64,000 nucleotides of DNA from RBG-16-64-13 sp963718375 (GCA_963718375.1 CAVQZD010000004.1:62001-126000), one strand, 5' to 3'; counted from the first letter of the stretch, positions 33,516-41,961 are shown. Translations and numbers: made by a program. Notes: a model not told the origin generated them from the sequence alone.

Positions 33516-35051
33516 CTACTCCCATTCCTCTTGCTCGGTGGCTAGTTCGATGGCTCTGAACATCGCCCGCGCCTTGTTCTCGGTCTCGGCGAACTCTCGT
33601 TCAGGCACCGAATCGGCCACGACGCCCGCACCCGCCTGCACGTAGGCCCTCCCGTTCTTGACGAGCACCGTGCGGATGTAGATACACGAGTCCAGGTCAC
33701 CCGAATAGCTCAGGTAGCCGATAGCACCAGCATACGGACCTCTACGCGTGGGCTCCAACTCGTCGATGATCTCCATGGCGCGCACCTTTGGTGCCCCCGA
33801 CACGGTGCCCGCAGGAAACACCGCCCGCAGCGCGTCGGTAGCCTTGACGCCCTCGTCCAACTCACCCACCACCGACGACACCAGGTGCATCACGTGGCTG
33901 TACCTTTCGACCGCCATGAACTCCTCGGTCTTGACCGTGCCTGCCCGGCACACGCGACCCAGGTCGTTGCGGCCCAGGTCCACCAACATGAGATGCTCGG
34001 CCCTCTCCTTCTCGTCGGCGAGCATCTCCGCAGCAAGAGCTCCGTCCTCGGTGGGGGTAGCTCCGCGTGGCCTGGTGCCCGCGATGGGTCTGGTCTCCGC
34101 CCGGGCTCCGACGACGGTGACCAGCGGCTCCGGGCTAGAACCCACCACCTCGAAGTCTCTGAACGACATGTAGTACATGTACGGACTGGGGTTCACCGCC
34201 CGCAGACCTCGGTAGATGGAGAAGCCGCTCACCCCCACCTCACGCTCGAAGCGCTGCGAAAGCACCACCTGAAACGCGTCGCCGGCGTAGATGTACTCAC
34301 GTATCCGCTCCACGGCCGCCAAAAAGCGCTCTCGTTCAAACGTGGACCTCACCTTATCCTGACCGGCAGCCTGCTTCTGCGACCGGGCTCGATCCAGACT
34401 CCACTTCGGCGGGGGGATGGGCGCACGCAGCCTCGCCTTCACTTCCCGTAGTCTTTGCTTCGCGGATTCGTAGGCCGCGTCAAAGTCTGGCTCCTCGCCC
34501 ACGAAGATATTGGTGAGCAGAGTGATCGTGTGCTGCAGGTGGTCGAACGCCACGATGACGTCGGTGAGCAAGAAGGCCATGTCCGGAAGCCCCAGATCGT
34601 CGGGGGGCACGTCGGGCAGCCGCTCTACGTGGCGGACACAGTCGTAGCCGAAGTAGCCGACGGCGCCCCCCGCGAAGGGCGGCATGTCCGCGAGAGCCGG
34701 TCCGCGATAGTTGCTGAGGTGTCGCTCCATGAAGGAGAACGGGTCGCCGCCCTGGTCCGAAAGGTCGTAGTCGGAGTCCACTCCGGCGCGCCTGACGGTC
34801 ACCGTCCCCCCCTTCAGCCGCACGCTCTCCCACGCCTGGATACCCATGAACGAGTAGCGCCCCAACCTGAGACCCTGCTCCGCGCTCTCCAGCAAGAAGC
34901 ATCCCGCCGACTGCCGCAGCTTGAGAAAGGCCGAGACTGGTGTCTCTGTGTCGTCGAAGAACTTGTGCGTGACCGGGATGACGTTGTAGGTCGCACTCAG
35001 CGCCCTCGCCTCTTCGCGCGAAGGCGTGGTGCTGATACCGCCGGATGTCAT
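33516..35051 (-). CDS. trpE: Anthranilate synthase component I
   Basis: A 511-residue chorismate-utilising enzyme, the committed step to tryptophan. The regulatory LLES element of the Trp feedback site is present near residue 53 (CFLLESAEQG). Catalytic motifs PIAGTRPRG, DLGRNDLGRVC, VMHLVSSV, FPAGTVSGAPKVRAMEII and GYLSYSGDLD are intact. ATG 35051 is 6 bases after hisI. With LLES kept, feedback inhibition by tryptophan is expected. Its end overlaps no gene, and trpG starts 5 bases on. Confidence 0.95.
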   Translation of the reverse strand: MTSGGISTTPSREEARALSATYNVIPVTHKFFDDTETPVSAFLKLRQSAGCFLLESAEQGLRLGRYSFMGIQAWESVRLKGGTVTVRRAGVDSDYDLSDQGGDPFSFMERHLSNYRGPALADMPPFAGGAVGYFGYDCVRHVERLPDVPPDDLGLPDMAFLLTDVIVAFDHLQHTITLLTNIFVGEEPDFDAAYESAKQRLREVKARLRAPIPPPKWSLDRARSQKQAAGQDKVRSTFERERFLAAVERIREYIYAGDAFQVVLSQRFEREVGVSGFSIYRGLRAVNPSPYMYYMSFRDFEVVGSSPEPLVTVVGARAETRPIAGTRPRGATPTEDGALAAEMLADEKERAEHLMLVDLGRNDLGRVCRAGTVKTEEFMAVERYSHVMHLVSSVVGELDEGVKATDALRAVFPAGTVSGAPKVRAMEIIDELEPTRRGPYAGAIGYLSYSGDLDSCIYIRTVLVKNGRAYVQAGAGVVADSVPEREFAETENKARAMFRAIELATEQEEWE

Positions 35052-35057
35052 GGCCGC

Positions 35058-35483
35058 CTATCCCTTCTTGGAGAGGAACGGGGGCCGCTCACCGGGCGGT
35101 GTGCTGAGCCAACGGTCGTCAAAACACGAGTAGTCTCCGGTGTGGCAGGCGACGCCTGTCTGCTCGACCAGAGCGAGCAGGGTGTCGGCATCGCAGTCAT
35201 AGCGGAGTTCGCGTACTCGCTGGATGTGACCCGAGGTAGCCCCTTTGTTCCAGAACTCCTGGCGCGACCGGCTGTAAAACCAAGTGGTGCCAGTCTCCAG
35301 AGTCCGGCGGAGCGACTCCGCGTTCATGTATGCCAGCATGAGTACTGCGCCCGAGTCCCAGTCCTGCACTACACACGGGATGAGGCCGCGCGAGTCGTAC
35401 TTGACTATGGAAGGGTCAGCCACGACATCAGGCGCCGCGGATGTGGCATCGTCGGTGATCGAGTTGTCGGCCTTGCTCTGCAT
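35058..35483 (-). CDS. hisI: Phosphoribosyl-AMP cyclohydrolase
   Basis: A 141-residue zinc enzyme for the third step of histidine synthesis. VLMLAYMNAESL, TTWFYSRSRQEFWNKGATSGH, the metal-binding DCDADTLL and GVACHTGDYSCF identify it; the HisE pyrophosphatase domain is not fused. About 25 residues at the N-terminus are not conserved. First structural gene of the trp operon here, 6 bases before trpE. hisI next to trpE is a known actinobacterial arrangement and links histidine and tryptophan synthesis, both PRPP users. Confidence 0.94.
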   Translation of the reverse strand: MQSKADNSITDDATSAAPDVVADPSIVKYDSRGLIPCVVQDWDSGAVLMLAYMNAESLRRTLETGTTWFYSRSRQEFWNKGATSGHIQRVRELRYDCDADTLLALVEQTGVACHTGDYSCFDDRWLSTPPGERPPFLSKKG

Positions 35484-35513
35484 CTTATGTCCCTTCGTGA
35501 TCGTCTACCAAGT

Positions 35514-35585
35514 GGTGCGTCTGCACCCGAACTGCCCGGACTTAGTCGTCCGGCCACTGTAGGCGCCCCCCGCCCTCAGCGAGGG
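35514..35585 (-). promoter_or_regulatory. Hairpin cluster between the leader ORF and hisI
   Basis: Three perfect short stems follow the leader ORF: CCCTC/GAGGG (35573-35585), CCGGAC/GTCCGG with a 6-base loop (35536-35553) and GGTGC/GCACC (35514-35527). GGCGCC recurs at this side and within the leader ORF, allowing alternative pairings. No T tract follows any stem, so if this is an attenuator it would act on translation or through Rho rather than as a classic intrinsic terminator. Confidence 0.4.
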
Positions 35586-35586
35586 G

Positions 35587-35712
35587 CTAGATCCACGAAG
35601 GCTGCCAAGCGGGAGAGGACGTGGCCCGGGAGTCTAGGCGCCAGTTACCCGCCCCGAGGGACTCTTGCGCCCGTGGGCGCCGCGCGGTCATCTTGGCGAC
35701 TTCTTCTCTCAT
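35587..35712 (-). CDS. trpL: Candidate Trp-rich leader peptide of the trp operon
   Basis: A 41-codon ORF that ends 103 bases before hisI. It has a proper ribosome site (GGAG, 7 bases before ATG 35712) and three Trp codons, at 24, 36 and 40 of 41, two of them in the last six codons (AWQPSWI, then TAG). That is where a ribosome starved for tryptophan would stall next to the hairpins that follow. The rest (Arg/Glu/Pro/Ser mix) resembles no protein. Leader peptides usually have fewer than 30 residues, so this one is long. The assignment is inference; chance occurrence in GC-rich sequence is the alternative. Confidence 0.45.
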   Translation of the reverse strand: MREEVAKMTARRPRAQESLGAGNWRLDSRATSSPAWQPSWI

Positions 35713-35731
35713 CGTTCCACTCCGTCAGCAC

Positions 35732-35754
35732 ACCGGTACCGAACCGGTATGATA
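35732..35754. promoter_or_regulatory. Divergent control region of the trp operon and cinA
   Basis: Two copies of the palindromic hexamer ACCGGT (35732-35737 and 35743-35748) flank ACCGA, forming a 17-bp operator-like site. It abuts TATCAT on the minus strand (35749-35754) and TATGAT on the plus strand (35748-35753), each one mismatch from the -10 consensus. Good -35 boxes are not seen on either side. Confidence 0.4.
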
Positions 35755-35803
35755 CACGTCAGGTTGGTGGCTGTGTAGCTGTGAAAGACCGAGCGAGGCG
35801 CTG

Positions 35804-37030
35804 GTGGACGGCACTGCTGAGATGATCTTCTCAGGGGATGAGCTCCTGCGGGGCGACACCTTGAACACGAATCAGGCCTACCTCGGAGAAAGGCTCCTCG
35901 ACCTCGGCTTCTTCGTCACTCACGCACTATGTGTCGCCGACGACCTCGCTGCACTGACCACCGCCATCACCGACAGCCTCTCCAGGCGGCCGGCGCTCCT
36001 GGTGCTGTCGGGGGGGCTCGGCCCCACAGAGGACGACCTCACCCGAGAGGCCGTGGCTGCCTCCCTCGACTTGCCTCTCGAGATGCATGACGACCTACTC
36101 GAGTCGATCCGGGCCCGTTTCACCTCTCGCGGAGCAGCCATGATCGAGTCTAACCGCAAGCAGGCGCTCCTCCCCAAAGGAGCGCGAGGCCTGCCCTTCA
36201 CCGGAACGGCTCCTGGTTTCGCGCTACAGACCGCGGACACGATGCTCGTCGCGCTGCCCGGGGTCCCCTGGGAGCTCAAGGAGATGTGGCAGAAGCATGT
36301 GGAGCCACTCCTGTCCCCCGCCGTGGCGCACGAAGTGCGCCGACTGCGGGTCTTCGGCCTCGGCGAGTCGAGACTGGCAGAGATGTTTCAAGACATCGAC
36401 TGGCGCGACCCCGAAGCCACTGTGGGGACCCGGGCCAACCTGGACGGCGTCACCCTCATCCTCCGAGCCAAGGCTACACCCGAGGGACGACGCAGACTCG
36501 ACGGGCTGCAGCAACGTATCCAAGCTACCGTCGGGGACAAGCTCTACAGCCTCACCAACCAGGATCTGCCCGTCGTGGTGGGAGATCTACTGAGAGAGGC
36601 TACACTCACGGTGAGCGTCGCCGAGTCTTGCACCGGGGGCCTGCTGGCCAAGCGGTTCACCGACATCTCGGGCAGCAGCGACTACTTCCTGGGCGGCGTG
36701 GTCGCCTACGACAATAGCGTCAAGACCGGCCTCTTGGGCGTGCCTCAAGAGTCGCTCGAGGCGAAGGGCGCCGTCAGCGAAGACGTGGCCGCAGCGATGG
36801 CCGAAGGCATCCGCCGCGCCACCAGCTCGGACTGCGCGCTCTCCACGACGGGCATCGCCGGGCCGGACGGGGGGACCGAGGACAAGCCGGTGGGGCTGGT
36901 CTACATCGGTTGCGTGGTGCGCGGCACTACGACTGTCGAGCGCCTGAACCTGTGGGGCAGCCGCGACCAAGTGCGCGAGCGCGCGGCCTTCAGCGCCCTG
37001 GACCTACTTAGGCGGCGACTGCGGGGGTAG
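35804..37030 (+). CDS. cinA: CinA-family protein (nicotinamide-nucleotide amidohydrolase)
   Basis: A 408-residue two-domain protein. The N-terminal MoaB-like/COG1058 domain (about 1-170) has SGDELLRGDTLNTN and LSGGLGPTEDDLTREA. The C-terminal PncC domain (about 255-405) has AESCTGGLLAKRFTD, SDYFLGGVVAYDNSVK and TGIAGPDGGTEDKPVG, and deamidates nicotinamide mononucleotide in pyridine-nucleotide salvage. GTG 35804 is used, with GAGG upstream. The gene is often found near recA or pgsA in other bacteria; here it is divergent from the trp operon. Confidence 0.92.
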   Translation: MDGTAEMIFSGDELLRGDTLNTNQAYLGERLLDLGFFVTHALCVADDLAALTTAITDSLSRRPALLVLSGGLGPTEDDLTREAVAASLDLPLEMHDDLLESIRARFTSRGAAMIESNRKQALLPKGARGLPFTGTAPGFALQTADTMLVALPGVPWELKEMWQKHVEPLLSPAVAHEVRRLRVFGLGESRLAEMFQDIDWRDPEATVGTRANLDGVTLILRAKATPEGRRRLDGLQQRIQATVGDKLYSLTNQDLPVVVGDLLREATLTVSVAESCTGGLLAKRFTDISGSSDYFLGGVVAYDNSVKTGLLGVPQESLEAKGAVSEDVAAAMAEGIRRATSSDCALSTTGIAGPDGGTEDKPVGLVYIGCVVRGTTTVERLNLWGSRDQVRERAAFSALDLLRRRLRG

Positions 37031-37121
37031 CTCCCCCTCACCGAGCCCGCAGTTTAGACACCGTCGCGCTGGGGCATGGCCATATGCAGACAACAAGCGT
37101 TGCTGCGGCGAGGGGGTCGTC

Positions 37122-37859
37122 ATGCTCGAGAGGTTCGAAAAGCTGGCCGGGTACAAGCTGAACGCGATAGACAGGGAAGTAGGCAAGATCGCCGACCTGT
37201 ACTTCGACGACACGTTTTGGACGGTGCGCTATCTAGTCGTGGATACAGGCAGTTGGCTGACCGAGAAGTCGGTCCTGATCTCCCCATACGCGGTAGCGGT
37301 CTTCGATCTGCAGGATGAGCGCATCGACACTACGCTAAGCGTCGAACAGATAGAGAGCAGCCCTTCGCCGGAGACCGACCTCCCAGTCTCGCGCCAATTC
37401 GAGGAAACGTATGCTCTTTACTACGGCTATCCGAACTACTGGGACAGGCCCCACCCACGGGGAGGCTACGCCGCACCTGAGCTCATGCCTCCGTTCGAGG
37501 AGATCCAGGAGACGAAGGGTTGGGACAGCCACCTGCAGAGTGCGAAGGAGGTCGATGGGTATCAGGTGAACGCCCTGGACGGCCACATAGGCCATGTATC
37601 CGACTTCGTCATCGACGACACCGACTGGGCCATCCGCTACTTCGTGGTCGATACAAAGAACTGGTGGCCAAGCAAGCACGTGCTCATGTCACCGGGTTGG
37701 GCGACCCATGTGGATTGGGCCAAGCGCACGGTATCGGTGGACTTGACACGCGACACCATCCAACAGGCGCCCGAATACCACGCCGGCAGCCCCATCACCC
37801 GGGACTACGAGGCGCAGCTCTTCAGCCACTACTGCAAAGACTGCTACTGGCAAGACTGA
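37122..37859 (+). CDS. Protein with two PRC-barrel domains
   Basis: A 245-residue protein with two similar halves. Each has a PRC-barrel: about 5-75 (LAGYKLNAIDREVGKIADLYFDD, TVRYLVVDTG) and about 143-210 (VDGYQVNALDGHIGHVSDFVIDD, AIRYFVVDTKNWW). The second ends in SMSPGWATHVDW-like sequence. The linker (about 85-140) is aromatic and Pro-rich (YYGYPNYWDRPHPRGG). No signal or membrane segment is seen. PRC-barrels act in photosystems and RNA processing, but most stand-alone bacterial copies are uncharacterised or stress-linked. GAGGGGG lies upstream of ATG 37122. Confidence 0.82.
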   Translation: MLERFEKLAGYKLNAIDREVGKIADLYFDDTFWTVRYLVVDTGSWLTEKSVLISPYAVAVFDLQDERIDTTLSVEQIESSPSPETDLPVSRQFEETYALYYGYPNYWDRPHPRGGYAAPELMPPFEEIQETKGWDSHLQSAKEVDGYQVNALDGHIGHVSDFVIDDTDWAIRYFVVDTKNWWPSKHVLMSPGWATHVDWAKRTVSVDLTRDTIQQAPEYHAGSPITRDYEAQLFSHYCKDCYWQD

Positions 37860-37913
37860 GAGCCCTCACGCAGGCCCCCGGCGGCGACGCGGCTAGGGCA
37901 GGCATCCGACAGT

Positions 37914-38462
37914 CTATTGGAAGGGGCTGCCCTTTGAGATAGCGTCGAGCGTCTCCGAGACCCCGGGGTGCTCTACCGCCCACCGCTGCCTCAGCAGATG
38001 CAGCACCGAGAACAGGTCGCGCAGCTCGGAGGCGGGGCCCTCTGGGCCCGTGAACACTTGACCCAATTGCCTCGCAGCTTCACCCTCGAGCTGCCGGGCC
38101 GTCTCGGAGTTCACCTCGTCTTCCAGGTGCTTGACGATGCGCTCGAACTCTTCACTGCTCAGCCAGATGCCTTGGCACTGCGCGCACTTGTCTATGTTCA
38201 CGCCCGACTTCTCATAGGGGATGACCCCCATCGGCACCTCGTCCTTGGGGCAAAGGCGCCGGCCGCGGGCCGCGCCGGCCCCCTGGGCTTCGGCGGTGAA
38301 CGGGTCGAAGTCCAGCCAGCGCAGGTCTTCGTCGGTGCTGTCGATGGCCTTCTTCAGTTCGTCTCTATCGAACCAACGACCCATGCACTGGGGACACTCG
38401 TGTATCTTCACCCCGTGACTCTCGGTCTCGCGCAGAGTAGTGCCTTCTTCAGGACATTGCAT
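37914..38462 (-). CDS. Double zinc-ribbon (TFIIB-type) protein
   Basis: A 182-residue cytoplasmic protein with two zinc ribbons: CPEEGTTL with CPQCMGRWFDRDEL (about 3-37) and CPKDEVPM with CAQCQGIWLSSEEFERI (about 71-109). These match the zf-TFIIB family of short bacterial ribbons of unknown function. The C-terminal third is helical and charged. The gene converges with the PRC-barrel gene. A DNA- or RNA-binding role is possible but not shown. Confidence 0.78.
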   Translation of the reverse strand: MQCPEEGTTLRETESHGVKIHECPQCMGRWFDRDELKKAIDSTDEDLRWLDFDPFTAEAQGAGAARGRRLCPKDEVPMGVIPYEKSGVNIDKCAQCQGIWLSSEEFERIVKHLEDEVNSETARQLEGEAARQLGQVFTGPEGPASELRDLFSVLHLLRQRWAVEHPGVSETLDAISKGSPFQ

Positions 38463-38514
38463 CTGTGACTCCTTCCCGGATCTTCCCGCTTGGGTATCTA
38501 CGATACCGCGGTCG

Positions 38515-38931
38515 TCAGTCGCCGTAGAACTTGAGGTAGGTGTGCGGCTTGCCGCGCGCCTGGGCAGCCAACTCGATCAGGCGCTCGAGGTGCTCGCGTA
38601 CGCTCTCGATATCGAGTCGCTGGCTGCGGACTTCCAGGGCGTGGACCACGGAGGGAGCCCAGGCGGATTGGCGCGCGCTGGCCACCTCCGTGCTTCCCAA
38701 CAGATCCAAGCGTTCGGCAGTGATGTGCTCGCGTGCAGCCTCCAGCTCGCGGACGAGAGTGGGTATCTGCAGCTGGTTGAACGTGGTATTGCCTTCGGGG
38801 TGGATGAACCGCAGGCACGTGGTGCCCGCATGCCCGGCGAGAGCCACCACGCGACCCGTCAGGTCTTCTGGATCGAGGACCTCCGCCAGACCGACGCCTT
38901 CTTCATCTTCCATGTACAGATCGATGCTCAT
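38515..38931 (-). CDS. Hypothetical protein
   Basis: A 138-residue acidic protein that I do not recognise. The first part looks like a small beta domain (LTGRVVALAGHAGTTCLRFI), the rest is helical and charged (LVRELEAAREHITAERL, VREHLERLIELAAQ). There is no signal peptide, membrane span or metal motif. ATG 38931 gives a natural start (MSIDLYMEDEEG) but has no clear ribosome site; GTG 38964, almost touching the L,D-transpeptidase stop, is the alternative. Strand and spacing place it downstream of the two wall enzymes. Confidence 0.55.
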   Translation of the reverse strand: MSIDLYMEDEEGVGLAEVLDPEDLTGRVVALAGHAGTTCLRFIHPEGNTTFNQLQIPTLVRELEAAREHITAERLDLLGSTEVASARQSAWAPSVVHALEVRSQRLDIESVREHLERLIELAAQARGKPHTYLKFYGD

Positions 38932-38965
38932 GATCGACAGTGTGCCCAGACAGAGCATGATCACG

Positions 38966-40276
38966 TCACTTGTTGTAGTAGATGTCTACGGTCGTCCCGG
39001 TGGGCGTCTCGTACCATAGCTGCTCGGCCACCCACATAGGCACTCGTACGCATCCGTGGCTGGCCGGGTAGGTGGGCACCGATGGGTAGCCGTGGATAGC
39101 GGTCCGGCTGACGATGTAGGAGGGGTAGTACATGACCCCGTCCACAGTGACGCAACTCACATTCCCCTTGTACTTGGACCCGATCGCAAAATGGCCCGTC
39201 CGAGTGCCCGACCGTCCCGTGGACACGTGCACGATCTTCCACACTTGGTCATCGGTGACCATGAAGAGCACCTGCCGCGTAAGGTCGACCTCGACTCGGG
39301 TGCCTTCGCCGATCATCTTGGGCGTCGGTGTCTTGGCCGCGAAAAGCCGCTGCAGCAGCTCGTCCGTCATGACTCCGGAGCGCTTCAGCCTCTCCACCTT
39401 CTGAAAGGCGATCACCGCGTCTTTGGTGTGACGGGCGAAGGCCCCATCGATCTCCCCAGGGAAGTACTTGAGTTCCGCGAGCCGGTACTGCGTATACCAG
39501 ACCAGAGGACCCTCAGAATTGAGCATCTTCTGCGAGTAGCTGTCCGTCGCCTCTGTGGCCTCTGGATAAGCGGTGCGGACCGCTGCCGTACGCACGAAGG
39601 CCCGATCGACCATGATGACCGCGTCACCCCAGCTCAAGGGCAAGGTCGGATACAACCACCCATCGGGGGTGGCATCGATGATGCCCAGACGGTAAGCATT
39701 GGCCGCCGCGCGGGCACAGGAGTCACCAAGCAGAGGTCTGTCCTTGATGCCGGCCAGCCAGCCGGCGGCGGACTCGAAGAACGAGAGCCTGACTGGTGCG
39801 ACCTTCCCCGCCTCTTGCGACGCTCCGTACTCCAGCGCCTGCATGAGCCACAAGATCCCCCAGCGCCGGCTGATCGTCTGGTCGGGAGCGAAGGTAGTGG
39901 CGGTGGGACCCGTGATCAACCCCGCCTCTTCGAGCGCCCCCACAGCTCCGAAGCACTCCAAGGAGCTGGGTACATCACTGAAGTACTCGCGCTTCGAGTC
40001 TTCAAGACCCAAGGCGCGCGCCAGCATGATCGCGAGCTCTCCTCGGGTCGCATACTCCTGAGGGACCCCCTGGCTTGCGTCCCAGCCGGTCAACACACCC
40101 GCGGACGTCAGAGACTGAGCCGCCTCGCGAGCCGCCTCGTCCCCCGTGATGGTCGCAGAGTCGGCCGCGAGAGCCTGAGCAGGGGAAGCGATCAGCACGA
40201 TACCCAACCCCACCGACGCACATGCGAGGACCGCCAGTCTGCGGATGAGTCGATACTCGGGTCTCTGCCCTTTCAC
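38966..40276 (-). CDS. L,D-transpeptidase with SLH and peptidoglycan-binding domains (copy 2)
   Basis: A 436-residue exported wall enzyme. A signal peptide covers about 1-37 (hydrophobic ACASVGLGIVLIASPAQALA). S-layer-homology repeats follow (FSDVPSSLECFGAVGALEEAG, then FAPDQTISRRWG, about 95-150). A PG_binding_1 domain is near 265-315 (GEIDGAFARHTKDAVIAFQK). The C-terminal YkuD domain ends with the catalytic pattern IHGYPSVP, SHGCVRVP (about 395-415). It would make 3-3 crosslinks or attach proteins to peptidoglycan. GTG 40276 has GGGGGA upstream and starts 20 bases after its paralogue. Confidence 0.88.
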   Translation of the reverse strand: MKGQRPEYRLIRRLAVLACASVGLGIVLIASPAQALAADSATITGDEAAREAAQSLTSAGVLTGWDASQGVPQEYATRGELAIMLARALGLEDSKREYFSDVPSSLECFGAVGALEEAGLITGPTATTFAPDQTISRRWGILWLMQALEYGASQEAGKVAPVRLSFFESAAGWLAGIKDRPLLGDSCARAAANAYRLGIIDATPDGWLYPTLPLSWGDAVIMVDRAFVRTAAVRTAYPEATEATDSYSQKMLNSEGPLVWYTQYRLAELKYFPGEIDGAFARHTKDAVIAFQKVERLKRSGVMTDELLQRLFAAKTPTPKMIGEGTRVEVDLTRQVLFMVTDDQVWKIVHVSTGRSGTRTGHFAIGSKYKGNVSCVTVDGVMYYPSYIVSRTAIHGYPSVPTYPASHGCVRVPMWVAEQLWYETPTGTTVDIYYNK

Positions 40277-40296
40277 TTCATCCCCCGCGCGGTCGC

Positions 40297-41604
40297 TCAG
40301 GATCCGTAATACTTGTATATGTACACGGCCATGCCCAGTGGCATCTCTTCGTACAGCTCTTTGGACATCCAGATGGGGGTGCGCACGCAACCATGGCTGG
40401 CTGGCCAGGTGGGCACCTCGGAGTAGCCATGGAAGGCCAACCGGTGGTCGACATCAAAGAACGACGAGTAGTACATGGTGGTGTTGTACGAGTCATGCAA
40501 CCAGCGGGGGATCTTCTTCTCGATCACGAAGTTCCCCCACAAGGTGCCCGTGGTGGGCTTGCCTGTCGAAACGTGCACGATCTTCGTCACGCGGTTCTCG
40601 TCGATCATGAACAGCACCTGGCGGCCTAGGTCCACCTCGGCCCTCTTACCGGGCGCATCCGCCTTGGGCTTGGGGGTCTGCGCGACTGCCAGCTTCTGCC
40701 AGAAGGTCGCTCCAACGATACCGTCCTTCTTGAGACCTTCGATCTTCTGAAAGGCGTAGACGGCGTCCCGGGTGCGGACGTCGAAGACTCCATCTATGGG
40801 CCCCGGCCGATACTTGAGGGCCGCCAACTGATATTCGAGATCCCAGACGAGAGCCCCTTCGGACTTGAGCTCCAGCGTCGGGTAATCCGACTTGGCCTCT
40901 ACCTGCTCTGGCGGAGCGTTCCTCGCGCTGACCGCTCCCGCGGATGCCTTCTGCAGCATCTTCTGCAGATCGGCGTCGCTCAGCGGGAAGGCGGGGTAGA
41001 GATAGCCGTCCTCGGAGGGCTCGACGAGCCCCAGACGGTACGCGTTCGCCACGCCCCTCCGCAGCGGCGCACTGACCAGACCCCTGTCGTGGAAGGCTCC
41101 CAGCCACGGGTCGGCAGAATCGTAGAAAGAGAGGCGGATAGGCACTTTAGAGCCTTCGTCCTGGCTGACCTTGTACCCCAGAGCATCGACTATCCAGACC
41201 AGAGCCTGCTGCCGGCTGACCACTCCGTCAGGATAGAACTGGGGAGAGGACGTCGCGCCCGTCAACAGTCTGGCTTCGTACAGCGCTCCGACGGCCCCGA
41301 AGCAGTCCTCTTGTCCGATCACGTCGGTGAAGTGAGAGGCTGTCGACTTCTCCAGACCCACCATCTCTGCCAGGCGGATGGCCAGCCCACCGCGCGTGAC
41401 ATAGCCCCCGGCGCCCTGCGCAAGCGTCAGCGGGTCTGTCCAGGGGTGCGAGTAGACGCCGGCTCTGGCCTGCTGATAGGCGTCAACCGAGAAGAGGGGG
41501 GCGGCGGCGTCTGCCTTCTCGTCCGCAGCGGCGGTCCCACCCAGCGCCAGCAGCACGAGCAGCAAGGTGCCGGTCAACATCAGCGACCGACCCACTACGA
41601 CCAT
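40297..41604 (-). CDS. L,D-transpeptidase with SLH and peptidoglycan-binding domains (copy 1)
   Basis: A 435-residue paralogue of the next gene with the same order: signal peptide (about 1-28), SLH-like repeats (FTDVIGQEDCFGAVGALYEA, then FYPDGVVSRQQA), PG_binding_1 (GPIDGVFDVRTRDAVYAFQK) and YkuD catalytic site (FHGYSEVP, SHGCVRTP). ATG 41604 is chosen because AGGTGG lies 5 bases upstream; the ATG at 41625 has no ribosome site and falls only about 4 bases from the predicted transcription start. First gene of a wall-remodelling operon with its own promoter. Confidence 0.88.
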   Translation of the reverse strand: MVVVGRSLMLTGTLLLVLLALGGTAAADEKADAAAPLFSVDAYQQARAGVYSHPWTDPLTLAQGAGGYVTRGGLAIRLAEMVGLEKSTASHFTDVIGQEDCFGAVGALYEARLLTGATSSPQFYPDGVVSRQQALVWIVDALGYKVSQDEGSKVPIRLSFYDSADPWLGAFHDRGLVSAPLRRGVANAYRLGLVEPSEDGYLYPAFPLSDADLQKMLQKASAGAVSARNAPPEQVEAKSDYPTLELKSEGALVWDLEYQLAALKYRPGPIDGVFDVRTRDAVYAFQKIEGLKKDGIVGATFWQKLAVAQTPKPKADAPGKRAEVDLGRQVLFMIDENRVTKIVHVSTGKPTTGTLWGNFVIEKKIPRWLHDSYNTTMYYSSFFDVDHRLAFHGYSEVPTWPASHGCVRTPIWMSKELYEEMPLGMAVYIYKYYGS

Positions 41605-41635
41605 TCTCGCCACCTGCCTGCGCATAATCGCGGGT

Positions 41636-41664
41636 ATGGTAGGGTACTTCTGTCAGCAAGTCAA
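41636..41664 (-). promoter_or_regulatory. Promoter of the L,D-transpeptidase pair
   Basis: On the minus strand TTGACT (41659-41664) and TACCAT (41636-41641) are separated by the ideal 17 bp. The start point would fall near 41629, which supports ATG 41604 as the start codon of the first transpeptidase. Confidence 0.6.
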
Positions 41665-41706
41665 CGATACGAGCGTTCCGGCCAGGCGCGGTGAAGAGAG
41701 GGGAAC

Positions 41707-41961
41707 ATGGACCAACCCAGAGTATTCCTTTATGCGCTCAGCACTTGCGGTCACTGCCGGGCCGCGAAGAAGCTCCTGAACGACCACGCTGTCAAATACG
41801 ACTTCGTGGACGTGGACCTGCTATCCCGAGACGAACTGCGGGAGGTTATCGCCGAGGTGGCGAAACTCAACCCCCAGAAGTCCTTCCCCACGATCATAAT
41901 CGGGGACAAGGTGGTCGTCGGCAACAATGAGAAGGAGATCCTGGAGGCCCTGGGACTATGA
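41707..41961 (+). CDS. Glutaredoxin-like protein
   Basis: An 84-residue thioredoxin-fold protein. The active site is CGHC (residues 14-17, in STCGHCRAAKKLL); SFPTIIIGDKVVVG contains the cis-proline and the GSH/substrate-binding loop of the NrdH/glutaredoxin group. ATG 41707 has GAGGGG upstream. Its TGA overlaps the next gene's ATG (ATGA), a catalytic FTR-like subunit, so the pair is co-translated. It is likely the disulfide-exchange partner of that protein. Confidence 0.88.
   Translation: MDQPRVFLYALSTCGHCRAAKKLLNDHAVKYDFVDVDLLSRDELREVIAEVAKLNPQKSFPTIIIGDKVVVGNNEKEILEALGL

Noticed and set aside
35640..35695. T-box-like elements (ACCGCG and a TCCCTCGGGGCGGG stretch) upstream of hisI on the minus strand
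   Set aside because: The conserved UGGN bulge that pairs with the tRNA 3' end reads GAUG here and no Trp specifier stem was found; the same bases fit the leader ORF better.
34455..35825. 456-codon plus-strand frame opposite trpE and hisI
   Set aside because: His/Arg/Gly-rich shadow with no motifs; the minus-strand genes are well conserved and explain the open frame.
39056..40309. 417-codon plus-strand frame opposite an L,D-transpeptidase
   Set aside because: Low-complexity shadow; the opposite strand carries complete YkuD, SLH and signal sequences.
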